Translations under genes and position numbers: made by a program
NCBI GenBank assembly: GCA_011390065.1
Contig: JAABTD010000020.1
Location: forward strand, 1 to 36,642
From: Desulfobacteraceae bacterium
GTDB taxonomy: Bacteria; Desulfobacterota; Desulfobacteria; Desulfobacterales; JAABSP01
DNA: 36,642 nucleotides
Direction: 5' to 3'
The notes under the pieces: model-generated
Seen by the model: only the letters and a program-made list of their open reading frames with translations
Databases searched by the model: none
What the model was told of the DNA's origin: nothing
Shown here: positions 13,969 through 22,260 of the stretch, piece after piece
Position numbering within the stretch: position 1 is the first letter of the stretch
Layout: every line of letters starts with the position of its first letter

Positions 13969-15150
13969 ATGAAAAGACATCGCGAACAAAACAAATTGAT
14001 GTATGGCGTGGCGCTTTTGAGCATAATGGCATTGCTGATCGCCGGGTGCGGCGGTGGAGGCGGGAGCGACTCGTCCGACTTGTCAGGAGACCCGGCGGGT
14101 TCGGATACGCTGACGGGGGTGTTTGCCGACAGTCCCGTGGAAGGGCTCGAATATGAAACCCCAACGGAGTCGGGCTATACCGATGCGGAAGGCCGCTTCC
14201 AGTATCGGGAAACGGAGACGGTGCGGTTTTTTCTCGGTAGTGCGCAGTTCGGCGAAGCACCTGCAAAACCCTATATGACCCCCATGGATATCGTTGATGG
14301 CGCCGTCGACGTGGATGACTGGGCCGTCACCAACATGGCCCGGTTTTTACAGGGACTCGACGCAGACGGCGACCCTGAGAACGGCATTCAGATTCCGCAG
14401 GAGGCCGAAGATGCCCTCAACGGCAGACCCGTCCATTTCAGGATCGATGTGGGCGCCTTCGAGGTCGATGCCCACGTTCAGGGGGTCTTTGACGAACTGA
14501 ACCAGCGCGGCGTTTTCGGCAACGGCCAGGGCCGGGGACTGCGAGGCGTTGAAGCGGCGCGGCAGCACATGCGCGAGCACATGCCCGAAGACTGGGAGGG
14601 TCCGCCGGCGCCATGGCGGCCTGGCGACGATGTGAATGACGACGGCACTGCGGATGTGCTCCCCAAGTTTCTTGACGAAAATGAAAACGGCATCAACGAT
14701 TACGCAGAAGAAGCCGCCCACTATCCGGCCGACGATCCTCACGGTCATGAGTTTGTGGACGAAAACGGAGACGGCATCTGCGACCTCGCCCAGGACGGCT
14801 CCAAAACCTGGCACGGCCCCGGTTTTGTCGATAAAGACGGCGACGGCGTCTGTGATTACTGGGACAAGGGCCAGCGCCAGTTCAACCGCCACGCAGGCAT
14901 GCCGTTCATCGATGAAAACGAGGACCGCGTCAACGACATCTTCCAGTTCGGGACTCACCAGGGGCCCGACCATGAGTTTGTGGATGAAAACGGGGACGGC
15001 ATCTGCGACCGGGCCCAGGACGGTTCCAACGCCTGGCACGGCCCCCTTTTCGATGACGAGGACGACGACGGCGTCTCCGATCACTGGCAGGAAGGCGGAC
15101 GGGGGCACGGCAACCGCCCGGACCATGCTCCGGGTCCTCCGGCGGTTTGA
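13969..15150 (+). CDS. Lipoprotein with six acidic calcium-binding-type repeats
   Basis: This 393-residue protein has a lipobox LIAGC (Cys27) followed by a glycine/serine linker. Residues about 42-160 contain the phrases GVFADSPVEGLEYET, SGYTDAEGRFQYRE, TPMDIVDGA and ARFLQGLDADGDPENGIQI, a beta-rich module I associate with surface proteins of marine proteobacteria. Residues about 220-385 hold six acidic loops of the pattern F-x-D-E-N-x-D-x-I/V-x-D (for example FVDENGDGICD, FVDKDGDGVCD, FIDENEDRVND), like EF-hand or thrombospondin type 3 calcium loops. AGGAG stands six bases before the ATG. It probably sits on the outer face of an envelope membrane. Its link to the ECF operon upstream is uncertain, since no ECF-type element is seen in the 60-base gap. 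Confidence 0.78.
   Translation: MKRHREQNKLMYGVALLSIMALLIAGCGGGGGSDSSDLSGDPAGSDTLTGVFADSPVEGLEYETPTESGYTDAEGRFQYRETETVRFFLGSAQFGEAPAKPYMTPMDIVDGAVDVDDWAVTNMARFLQGLDADGDPENGIQIPQEAEDALNGRPVHFRIDVGAFEVDAHVQGVFDELNQRGVFGNGQGRGLRGVEAARQHMREHMPEDWEGPPAPWRPGDDVNDDGTADVLPKFLDENENGINDYAEEAAHYPADDPHGHEFVDENGDGICDLAQDGSKTWHGPGFVDKDGDGVCDYWDKGQRQFNRHAGMPFIDENEDRVNDIFQFGTHQGPDHEFVDENGDGICDRAQDGSNAWHGPLFDDEDDDGVSDHWQEGGRGHGNRPDHAPGPPAV
14746..15045 (+). repeat. Two near-identical 75-base copies in the calcium-repeat lipoprotein gene
   Basis: The segment at 14746-14820 is repeated at 14971-15045 with only a few changes; both encode HEFVDENGDGIC and the following QDGS...WHGP. They are spaced by 225 bases (75 codons), which indicates duplication of a module of about three loops. 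Confidence 0.8.
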
Positions 15151-15203
15151 CGACCCATGAAAGGGATAACCTGTTTCGACAGGCAAGTATCCTGAAACCA
15201 TAG

Positions 15204-15247
15204 AAAAAAAGGCCGGAACCTGGGTTTCCAGGCGCCGGCCTTTTTTC
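15204..15247. terminator. Bidirectional intrinsic terminator
   Basis: AAAAAAGGCCGG (15205-15216) pairs with CCGGCCTTTTTT (15235-15246), and the enclosed loop holds a further hairpin CCTGG-GTTT-CCAGG. With T runs on both strands, it can end the lipoprotein gene on the plus strand and the convergent carboxypeptidase operon on the minus strand. Confidence 0.88.
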
Positions 15248-15271
15248 ATTCTGTCGAGCTGGTAAACTTTT

Positions 15272-16801
15272 TTACTGGATGGCGTTCAGCACAAAGAGCG
15301 CCTCGGCCAATCCGATCCGCCCGTCGCCGTCCACGTCCGCCCCTCGCCGCAGCGTCTCGACGGAAATCCCGGCGGCGACCTGAAGCGACCGGACCGCGTC
15401 GGCCAGACCCACCTTCCTGTCCCCGTCCACATCCCCTTTTTTCAGAGGCTCCAGGGAAACATCCACCCGGGCAGCCTGCCCCTCCCCCACAACGATGTCG
15501 GAAACCATCTCTTCGTAACAGCCTTCGGCCCGGACGACGAGGCCGTAGACGCCGGGCAGGAGCATCCGGTGGTAATCCCCTACATCCGGATCAGTGAAAA
15601 CATCGTGGTCGATGCCCGCAACCCGGATCGTCGCGGCCACCGGCTCGCCCGTCTGACGGTTCGTGATCAGGCCGCGAACGCCCCTGCGGGACCATGTCAG
15701 ATACGCCAGCATGGCATCCCGGTTGTCTTCCCATAATTCGTCCAGTGCGGTGGAAGGCGGGGTTTTTATATCCGACGCCTCCACCGTTAACTGGTTGCAC
15801 CCCTGCCAGACATAAAACCAGTCCTGCATCCCGCCGTAAATGGCGTACCAGGCCAATCCGTTGGTGATGCCGCCGGGGAACCAGGGGCTTTGGGACATGG
15901 GCGGATTGCGGGATGCATAGGTTCGCGACTGCTCGATGAACAGCGCGTCGTCCGGTGATTCGGCATAGGCGGCGTAGGGATCGGGAACGGCATCAAAGGG
16001 ATAATTGACAACCAGGGCGCCGGTATGAAAAGAAATCGACAGTACGGGGGAATGGTCGAAGGCCCAATTCATGAGATGGCGGGTCTCGATCGGGCGCCCC
16101 GTGGGGGTGTTGACGGCATCCCGGATTCGATCGGGAAAGCTTCGGTTCAGGTCCTCGCCTCTGGCGGTGTACCGGCTGCCGGCGGCGTATCCGTCCGGAT
16201 TCATCAACGGCAAAACCCATATCTCCGTCTCGTCCACCCATTCCGTGAGGGCGGCGTCCGCGCCGTAGTTCTCCAACAGCATCGAAATGAAGCGGAGGCA
16301 CAGGATCGTCCCGGGCGGTTCATCGCCGTGGATGCCGCCCACAAAAAGGACTTCCGGCTCATCTTCTTCGATCTCGGGGGAGTCGGTGATCCGGACCATC
16401 CACAAGTCACGGCCCTGGGGGGATTGACCGATGGAGTGAAGCCTGCAGATGCCGGGGTGGCGGGCGGCCAGTTCCGACAGGGTTTTCCCGATGTCCGCCG
16501 GCGTGGGGTAGCCGGCGGCGGTCCGGGCTTTCCTGCCGTCTGAAATGGGCGACGCCGCGAACCCCAGTTCCCGGAGGGCGGCCAAGGTCTCATCGGTTCC
16601 ATAGATTCGGACGACGTCGCCCCAAATGCCGTCGATGTCGGCGCCCAGGGCCGACAGAATCCGGAGATGGTCCCGGTCCACCGGGCTGACCCATGCCGGC
16701 TTTTTGAAGGGTTCATCCTCCAGGGCCGACGCGCCGGCCGGAAGAACCCAGCCAATGCAGATCAGGGCGCAGAGGATGGCCCGCAAAGTTCGGAGCATCA
16801 T
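15272..16801 (-). CDS. Secreted M14-family zinc carboxypeptidase with a dockerin-like tail
   Basis: This 509-residue protein begins with a signal peptide (about 1-26, ending GASALE). The peptidase domain (about 95-375) has zinc ligands H158 and E161 in GGIHGDEPPG and H259 in SISFHTGA, substrate-binding N219-R220 in GEDLNRSFPD, and catalytic E341 in QLTVEASD, so it looks active. A transthyretin/CarboxypepD_reg-like beta domain follows (about 378-450, RGLITNRQTGEPVAATIRV), as in M14B enzymes. The last 57 residues hold two calcium loops, DVDGDRKVGLAD and DVDGDGRIGLAE, of dockerin type I style. The start is the first of two adjacent ATG codons (16799-16801), five bases after the LysE gene stop; a much longer frame upstream is the shadow of that gene. 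The natural substrate is unknown. Confidence 0.9.
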   Translation of the reverse strand: MMLRTLRAILCALICIGWVLPAGASALEDEPFKKPAWVSPVDRDHLRILSALGADIDGIWGDVVRIYGTDETLAALRELGFAASPISDGRKARTAAGYPTPADIGKTLSELAARHPGICRLHSIGQSPQGRDLWMVRITDSPEIEEDEPEVLFVGGIHGDEPPGTILCLRFISMLLENYGADAALTEWVDETEIWVLPLMNPDGYAAGSRYTARGEDLNRSFPDRIRDAVNTPTGRPIETRHLMNWAFDHSPVLSISFHTGALVVNYPFDAVPDPYAAYAESPDDALFIEQSRTYASRNPPMSQSPWFPGGITNGLAWYAIYGGMQDWFYVWQGCNQLTVEASDIKTPPSTALDELWEDNRDAMLAYLTWSRRGVRGLITNRQTGEPVAATIRVAGIDHDVFTDPDVGDYHRMLLPGVYGLVVRAEGCYEEMVSDIVVGEGQAARVDVSLEPLKKGDVDGDRKVGLADAVRSLQVAAGISVETLRRGADVDGDGRIGLAEALFVLNAIQ

Positions 16802-16806
16802 CCCTG

Positions 16807-17442
16807 CTATCGCCACAACGCCAATTTGACGCCGAAGCCCATCATGATCGATCCGGTGGTGCAATCCATCAGGCGTCGGACCCCTTTCCGGGCGACCCAT
16901 GTTTGGGCGTGATCCACCATGGCGGCCAGAAAGCACTGCCAGGGCATGGCAATGGCGAAATGGAGTCCGGCCAGGAAAAGGGACTGGCCGAAGGCGGACC
17001 GGGACGGATCGATGAATTGGGGCAGGAAGGCCATGTAGAAGACCACGGCTTTGGGGTTCAGAATGTTGGATAAAAATCCCTCCCGGAGAGACCTCAGGGC
17101 GCCGGCCCCAGCGGACGTCCTCTCTGCCGGAACCGCCATTGCTCCGCCGCCCTTTGCGGCGCTTTTTAAACTGACCAGGCCCAGCCAGACCAGGTAAGCG
17201 GCCCCGGCCAGTTTCAAGCCCCGGAACGCCCATGCCGACTGGAGCAGGATCACGGAAACCCCCACTGCCGAGATGGCCGCGTGGACCAGGAGCCCGGAGC
17301 AGATGCCGAGGCTGCTCAAGGCCCCGTCCCTGAAACCGCCCCGGGCCGTGTTCCGGATGACCAGCACCGTGTCCATCCCCGGGGTGAGAGTGAGCAGGGT
17401 GATGGCGATGAGATAGGTCGCCATGCCGTTTTCCGCCGTCAC
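16807..17442 (-). CDS. LysE/RhtB-family exporter
   Basis: This 211-residue inner-membrane protein has the six-helix pattern of amino-acid and metabolite exporters. Signatures include ITLLTLTPGMDTVLVIRNT, ARGGFRDGALSSLGICSG, GAAYLVWLGLVSLKS, REGFLSNILNPKAVVFYMAFLPQFI, and a final MMGFGVKLAL. The GTG at 17440-17442 was chosen because it forms a GTGA overlap with the stop of the upstream yihY remnant and gives a normal length; an internal ATG at 17422-17424 is possible. It lies five bases before the carboxypeptidase gene, so amino acids or peptides released by that enzyme are conceivable, but the direction of LysE transport is outward and the link is speculative. Confidence 0.85.
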   Translation of the reverse strand: MTAENGMATYLIAITLLTLTPGMDTVLVIRNTARGGFRDGALSSLGICSGLLVHAAISAVGVSVILLQSAWAFRGLKLAGAAYLVWLGLVSLKSAAKGGGAMAVPAERTSAGAGALRSLREGFLSNILNPKAVVFYMAFLPQFIDPSRSAFGQSLFLAGLHFAIAMPWQCFLAAMVDHAQTWVARKGVRRLMDCTTGSIMMGFGVKLALWR

Positions 17443-17924
17443 GATGCCGCCTTTCCCTCGTCGGACGGACGGATGCGGGACCCGTAGCGGCGGGCGTAGA
17501 CCTGGGTGAATTCCGCTCCGAGCAGAAGGATCTGGGCCGAATAATAGACCCAGAGCAGGATGACCAGAAAGGAGCCGGCGGCCCCATAGGTGGAGGAAAA
17601 GGCGCCCCGGGCCAGGTAGAGGCCCAGAAGAAACTGGCCGATGGTGAACAGCAGCGCCGTAAAAAGGGCGCCGATGATCACGTCTTTCCATGCCGCTTTG
17701 GCGTCGGGCACACCCCCACGAACCCGCCGATCTGGTCGACCAGATGGCCCTCCACCGTCTCCTGTCCGAAAACGACCCCGGCGACGACGATGGCGGTGAC
17801 CAGCACCGGGGGCAAGGGAAAAGGCGGCGTAATAGGCCAGGGCCGCGGCGATCTGGGCAACCTTGTCCTGACCCCGCTCGTCAAAGATCTCTTTGAAAAA
17901 AGACCAGATTTCCCTGGCGTTCAT
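17439..17924 (-). pseudogene. Broken yihY (UPF0761 membrane protein) with frameshift and internal deletion
   Basis: The N-terminal part (IFDERGQDKVAQIAAALAYYAAFSLAP) and C-terminal part (KAAWKDVIIGALFTALLFTIG, STYGAAGSFLVILLWVYYSAQILLLGAEF) are clear YihY/ribonuclease-BN-like family sequence, normally about 280-300 residues. Only 161 codons are open here. After SLAP the frame turns into Arg-rich nonsense, while the neighbouring frame continues as family sequence (VLVTAIVVAGVVFGQETVEG HLVDQIGGFVG, shown in two parts). The slip coincides with five G's at 17808-17812 (plus strand), one too many. The frames rejoin near 17715 at PDAKAAW, with roughly 130 residues of the family missing between. Slippage or a sequencing error could explain the first fault but not the deletion. 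Confidence 0.82.
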
Positions 17925-18385
17925 TTCCGGCTCCGTGTTTCGATCTCCTCATCCTTTTTGTGGACGGAATCCCACAACTCGCCGAAAGAATACTGGAGGA
18001 TGTCCTTGATGGCCTCCCGCTCTTCGGTGGCAAAGGCGATGATCCGGGCGCCGGTCCGGATCATCGCCAGGGCGATGCTGACCAGGAGAAACCCGCCGAT
18101 GCCCAGCACGATCAGGGAAAAGCTCTTGCCGAAGGAAAGGGTTTTGCCCTGGAGATCGAAGGCCAGCGCATGCCATTCCATGGTCTGGGACCAGGCCATG
18201 AGCAGCTCCCGGATGTGCTCGGGATACAGCAGGGCGTCGAAGATCCGATAGAACAGTTTGATGGAAAAATAGAGGCCGATGAGGACCATGAGGACGCCCA
18301 CGAGGGTGATAAAGAGATTGACGGCCACCCGAAGATTGGCTTTGGTGAACACGCCGTCGTCTTGTTTGACCTGAAACACTTTCAT
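17921..18385 (-). CDS. Two-helix membrane protein of unknown function
   Basis: This 154-residue protein starts MKVFQVKQDDGVFTKANLRV. It has two strong membrane segments, about 22-45 (VNLFITLVGVLMVLIGLYFSI) and about 92-113 (FSLIVLGIGGFLLVSIALAMI), separated by an amphipathic stretch with Trp residues, and a charged C-terminal tail (KKDEEIETRSRK). The frame is open upstream to 18586, but ATG 18383-18385 has GGAAAGG about 11 bases before it and the upstream residues look like translated intergenic DNA. Its stop overlaps the yihY start by ATGA, so the two were probably one functional unit before yihY broke. I do not recognise the family. Confidence 0.72.
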   Translation of the reverse strand: MKVFQVKQDDGVFTKANLRVAVNLFITLVGVLMVLIGLYFSIKLFYRIFDALLYPEHIRELLMAWSQTMEWHALAFDLQGKTLSFGKSFSLIVLGIGGFLLVSIALAMIRTGARIIAFATEEREAIKDILQYSFGELWDSVHKKDEEIETRSRK

Positions 18386-18514
18386 AGGATGTGCAGCCTT
18401 TCCGGAACGTCGCTTTTGTCCTTTGTCCAGGGTGTTCGGAGTGTTTGGATCGTCCGGCCGTTGACCGGAGGGTTTAACTGCGGTGGTTTTATCGACGGCG
18501 GGGCGGGAAATCAA

Positions 18515-18544
18515 GAAAAAAACCCCTCGCGCACTCTCAGGGTT
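18515..18544 (-). terminator. Candidate intrinsic terminator of the uspA-kinase-regulator operon
   Basis: On the minus strand AACCCT, which includes the start of the regulator stop codon, can pair with AGGGGTT (one bulged G), followed by about seven T's. The stem is short but the position, right at the end of the operon, is right. Confidence 0.5.
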
Positions 18545-19175
18545 CGATGAGGTGGTTCTGGATGGCGAACCGGGAGAGTTCCGCATTGTTGCGCAGATTG
18601 AGCTTTTTCAACAGCCGGAACCGGTAGGTGTCCACGGTTTTGATGCTGATGTTGTAGGCGCCGGCGATTTCGCGGTTGGTGTGGCCCTTGGCCAGCCGAC
18701 GGAGCACCTGGAGTTCCCGGGTGGAAAGCGAATCGAGAAGCGATTTGCCGACGACGCCCCTGGCGACGCGCAGGGCCAGCATCTCCGACACCTCTTCCGT
18801 CAGGTAGCGGGCGCCCGAATGAACCTTCCGAATGGCCTCCACCAGTTGCTCCGGCGCCGATTGTTTGGTGACGTACCCCATGGCGCCCGCCTCGATGGCC
18901 CGGACCACGTACTGCTCCTCCTCATGCATGGTCAGAATCAGGACCGGCAGGCCGGGAAATTCCGCGCGGATGCGGGCCACCACCTCAAGGCCGTCCATCC
19001 CCGGCATGGAAATATCGATGATCGCCACGTCAGGATGGCTCTTTCGAACTTTTTGGAGCGCTTCCATCCCGTCGGCGGCCTCTGCGACCACTTCGATCCC
19101 GTCGGCTTCCGACACCATGCGACTCAATCCGGCCCTGACGATGTGGTGATCGTCGGCCAGCAGCACGTTGATCAT
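18537..19175 (-). CDS. NarL/FixJ-family response regulator
   Basis: This 212-residue transcription regulator has a receiver domain (acidic pair D8-D9 in LLADDHHIVRAG, phospho-acceptor D54 in AIIDISMPGMDG, Thr in ILTMHEE, Lys in GYVTKQS) and a LuxR-type helix-turn-helix (LSTRELQVLRRLAKGHTNREIAGAYNISIKTVDTYRFRLLKKLNL, spread over residues about 145-190). Its ATG follows the stop of the histidine kinase gene without a gap (TAGATG), with AGGGAG upstream, so it is the cognate partner of that kinase. It probably controls genes by binding DNA as a phosphorylated dimer; the targets are unknown. Confidence 0.93.
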   Translation of the reverse strand: MINVLLADDHHIVRAGLSRMVSEADGIEVVAEAADGMEALQKVRKSHPDVAIIDISMPGMDGLEVVARIRAEFPGLPVLILTMHEEEQYVVRAIEAGAMGYVTKQSAPEQLVEAIRKVHSGARYLTEEVSEMLALRVARGVVGKSLLDSLSTRELQVLRRLAKGHTNREIAGAYNISIKTVDTYRFRLLKKLNLRNNAELSRFAIQNHLIEP

Positions 19176-21632
19176 CTACAGCTCCCTTGACAGCGTCAAC
19201 TCGAACAACACTTGAACCCCTTCCCCGGGCATGGATCGAACCGCTGCGCGTCCGCCCACCAGGGCGGCCCGTTCCCGCATGCCGGCCAGCCCCAGGCCGT
19301 CCCCTTCGGATATGGCGTCGAAGTCGAACCCGCAACCGTCGTCCGTCACGGTCAGATCCAGCCGTCCGTCATCTGCTTTTAAAACAACGTCTACATTTCT
19401 CGCATCGGCATGACGCGCCACGTTGGTCAATGCTTCCTGGACGATGCGATAGGCCGTGGTGGCCACGGCGGCGTCCACGGACGCCACGTTTCGATGTTCG
19501 AAGATGCAGGTGATGCCGGTCCGCTTCTCGAAATCGTCCGTGTACCATTCCAGTGCGTCCACAAGACCTAGATCGTCCAGGATGCCCGGCCGCAAACGAA
19601 TGGCGATGGAGCGTACATCGCCGATGGTCTTATCGATCAACCCGCACAGATCCGATGCCCGGGTTGCCACTCCGGGGTCCGAATCTTTCAGCCGGTTCCG
19701 GATCCAGACCGCTTCCATCCGCAGGGCGGTGAGCATTTGACCCAGTTCGTCGTGGAGTTCTCTGGCTATGGCGCGGCGTTCCTGCTCCTGATCGGCCATG
19801 ATGCTGCCCGACAATCGCCGGAGTTGCTCCTGAGCCTTCTTTACGGCCGTGATGTCGGTGGAGATGCCCCCCACCCCGGTGATCCGTCCGCCATCATCCC
19901 AGATGGGAAATTTGACGGACAAATAGGTATGGAGTCCGTCGGGATGGGGAATCTGGTTCTCCACCCGGACTTCCCGTTTTTCCGAAAGCACCCGAGCGTC
20001 GCTTTCCTGGAACTGTCGGGCAAGAACCGGCTTCATAAACTGGTCGGCGGTTTTTCCCCGGATATCCTCCACGCCGCCGCCGAAAAGCTCCTCGAACCGC
20101 CGGTTGACGGTCAGATACCGTCCCTGCGCATCTTTGATGTATACCACGTCGGGGGTGTATTTGAGAATGCTGGCGATCTCTTTTGTTCGAACGCGCACTT
20201 GCCGCTCCAGTTCCCGGGAATAGCGGCTGAGGGCTTCTTTGGCCTCTTTCAAATCTTCTTCGGCCCGCCGCCGATCCGTTACGTCCACTGAGACCGCCAG
20301 GGACCGGATAATCCGCCCGGCTGCGTCCCGTTCGGCCACGGCGGAGAGCAGGGTGTCGACGACGTCCTGGTTTTTCCGGACATACCGGTAGGGCACATCG
20401 TGGCAGGAGCCGGTTTTGAGAAATTGGGGCATCACCGTCTCCTCCATGTGACGAGCCGATTTTCGGCTCAAAAAATCGGAGAGTTTTAGGCCGATGACCG
20501 CTTCTCTTTCATAACCGAGCATGTGGAGCCAGTGGTCGCTCACGCGGACCAGGCGGCCTTCGGTGTTGACCGAATGGAGCATGGCCGGCGCGTTGTGATA
20601 GATGGACCGGTAGCGCTCCTCGCTTGCCCGCAGGGCCGATTCGGCTTCTTCCCGCCGGCGAATTTCGATGTTGGCTTTCCCATACAGGAATGCCACGCCC
20701 ACCCCCACTAAAAAGCAGAGCGCAAAAATGATCTCTTTGGTGATGTGGATCAAGGGTTGGCTCATCTGCTTTGAAATGGCGTCAAGGTCCTGAAGATAGA
20801 CAACATGCCACCCCGGGAAGTTCTCCAGTTCTCTGCGGTGGTAAAGGTATCGGTTCCCATTGCCGTCGACGGCGCGGTTATCGGCGTTGAACGCCAGACC
20901 GATGGGCTGCCAGGGCCCGGAAGCGAACTGCTTGGATGCCGTGATGTAATCGGCGTCGGCTTCCGACAGCCGGCTGAGGGCGCCGTAGCGCCATTCCTCC
21001 CGGCTGGAGATGAAAACGATCCCGCGGGGGGAAGCGACCAGCATCCTTTCGCTTCTTTCCAGGTGGAACTGGTTTTCAATCCGTTCGATGGATGCCTTGA
21101 TGACCACGATGCCCCCCGGGTCGGTTTGGTCTTTGACCGGCACCGGATGGCTGGAGTAGACGCCCCTCCGGCCCGAGGTGGCGCCCACGGCCAGGTAGGT
21201 GGCGGCCCGGCCCGCCAGGGCGAGCCTGACGTAAGGCCGGAAATGAAAGTTTTCGCCCACGAAGCTGTCAGGGTCATCTCGGTTGCTGGAGGCGATGGTG
21301 TTCCCCGATCGGTCAATGAGGTAGCAGACTTCCACGCCAAGGGCGGTCCGGAAGTGATCGAGCATCGCGTTTGCGGCCTGCATCCGTCGTTCGGTCTGAC
21401 GGTCGAGAGCCATCTTGAAGGCTTCGATGCCGGCCATGGCCCGGGCCGGGCGGATATTTTCCGACAAGAAAAAAGAGAGGTTTCTCTGGATCGTTTCCAC
21501 GCGGTCGATGGACCGCTGCTCCGCTTCTTTGACGGCGGTCTGCTTAAGGGACCGGTAGTAGAGCGCCCCGCCGATGGACGCGGACATGACGGCGATAAGG
21601 GAGATGACGAGCAGAATCAGGCGAAGGCGCAC
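19176..21632 (-). CDS. Cache-PAS-PAS sensor histidine kinase (NarX-like, HisKA_3)
   Basis: This 818-residue inner-membrane kinase starts at GTG 21630-21632, which shares its first G with the uspA stop (TAGTG); the longer frame to 21749 runs back into uspA. It has membrane segment 1 at about 3-25, a periplasmic double-Cache-like region (about 30-295; VCYLIDRSGNTIASSN, RPYVRLALAGRAATYLAVGATSG, VVYLQDLDAISKQM), membrane segment 2 at about 298-318, PAS domain 1 (about 336-456), a coiled-coil link, PAS domain 2 (about 481-601), a HisKA_3 box ERRAIARELHDELGQMLTAL with phospho-acceptor H627, and an ATPase domain with EALTNVARHADA and VTDDGCGFDF. Cache domains bind small metabolites outside the membrane. 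The NarL-type regulator follows directly. Confidence 0.92.
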   Translation of the reverse strand: MRLRLILLVISLIAVMSASIGGALYYRSLKQTAVKEAEQRSIDRVETIQRNLSFFLSENIRPARAMAGIEAFKMALDRQTERRMQAANAMLDHFRTALGVEVCYLIDRSGNTIASSNRDDPDSFVGENFHFRPYVRLALAGRAATYLAVGATSGRRGVYSSHPVPVKDQTDPGGIVVIKASIERIENQFHLERSERMLVASPRGIVFISSREEWRYGALSRLSEADADYITASKQFASGPWQPIGLAFNADNRAVDGNGNRYLYHRRELENFPGWHVVYLQDLDAISKQMSQPLIHITKEIIFALCFLVGVGVAFLYGKANIEIRRREEAESALRASEERYRSIYHNAPAMLHSVNTEGRLVRVSDHWLHMLGYEREAVIGLKLSDFLSRKSARHMEETVMPQFLKTGSCHDVPYRYVRKNQDVVDTLLSAVAERDAAGRIIRSLAVSVDVTDRRRAEEDLKEAKEALSRYSRELERQVRVRTKEIASILKYTPDVVYIKDAQGRYLTVNRRFEELFGGGVEDIRGKTADQFMKPVLARQFQESDARVLSEKREVRVENQIPHPDGLHTYLSVKFPIWDDGGRITGVGGISTDITAVKKAQEQLRRLSGSIMADQEQERRAIARELHDELGQMLTALRMEAVWIRNRLKDSDPGVATRASDLCGLIDKTIGDVRSIAIRLRPGILDDLGLVDALEWYTDDFEKRTGITCIFEHRNVASVDAAVATTAYRIVQEALTNVARHADARNVDVVLKADDGRLDLTVTDDGCGFDFDAISEGDGLGLAGMRERAALVGGRAAVRSMPGEGVQVLFELTLSREL

Positions 21633-22054
21633 TACCGCACGACCAAAACAGGACAGGGTGTTGACCGCAGCACCCGGTGGGTCACGCTCCCGAGGAACAG
21701 CCCCTGCAGATCGGTGCGGCCCCTCGATCCCATGACGATCATGTCGCATTTTTCAATGTCGGCGATTTCAGGCAGCACGCTGCCGGGCGGTCCTTCCACC
21801 AGTCTTTCGACCACGCCAATGCCCTTTTCCCGGCGCAAATGCCGATACGGCGTCATCAGTTCATCTGAGTTCTCCCGGATCCGGGTAATCGCCTCCTGCG
21901 GATACGGTTCGCCGATGACGGATGGAAAGGATTTGTGGCAATGGACCAGAAGAATCTCGCCGCCTGTCAGGAAAACCAGATCAGCAGCGGTTTCTGCGGC
22001 CTTCATGGAATGATCCGATCCATCCACCGGGACCATGATCTTTTTGAATTTCAT
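21632..22054 (-). CDS. Universal stress protein, UspA family
   Basis: This 140-residue single-domain protein starts MKFKKIMVPVDGSDHSMKAAE. The C-terminal ATP-binding signature G-x2-G-x9-G-S/T is present (VMGSRGRTDLQGLFLGSVTHRVL), so it is of the nucleotide-binding Usp type. AAGGAGG stands six bases before the ATG; an upstream in-frame ATG at 22096 has no such site. It is the first gene of an operon with the sensor kinase and regulator; its stop shares a base with the kinase start. Usp proteins modulate stress survival; a direct role in this signalling pathway is possible but unproven. Confidence 0.92.
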   Translation of the reverse strand: MKFKKIMVPVDGSDHSMKAAETAADLVFLTGGEILLVHCHKSFPSVIGEPYPQEAITRIRENSDELMTPYRHLRREKGIGVVERLVEGPPGSVLPEIADIEKCDMIVMGSRGRTDLQGLFLGSVTHRVLRSTPCPVLVVR

Positions 22055-22207
22055 GACATCCTCCTTCTTCCAGCGGTTCAAAGAAAGACAAGACAAGAAT
22101 TTTTTTCAGAATACGGCGATGCGTCTCCGTCTGTCAAAGAAAAACGCTTCCGCAATCGGTCCGGTATGAAAGATCCCGGTCAGTTGTGCCCGGTTGCGAC
22201 ATACCCG

Positions 22208-22236
22208 TTGACAATCTCCGATAAGTGGTTTTTAAC
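22208..22236 (+). promoter_or_regulatory. Sigma-70-type promoter of the acid phosphatase gene
   Basis: TTGACA at 22208-22213 and TTTAAC at 22231-22236 are separated by 17 bases. The -35 is perfect and the -10 fair; the expected transcript would begin about 18 bases before the phosphatase start codon. Confidence 0.55.
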
Positions 22237-22260
22237 AAACCCCATAAGGTGGAGGAGACC

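Noticed and set aside
16802-17587. Extended N-terminus for the M14 carboxypeptidase
   Set aside because: It is the alternate frame of the LysE-family gene; a proper signal peptide begins at 16801.
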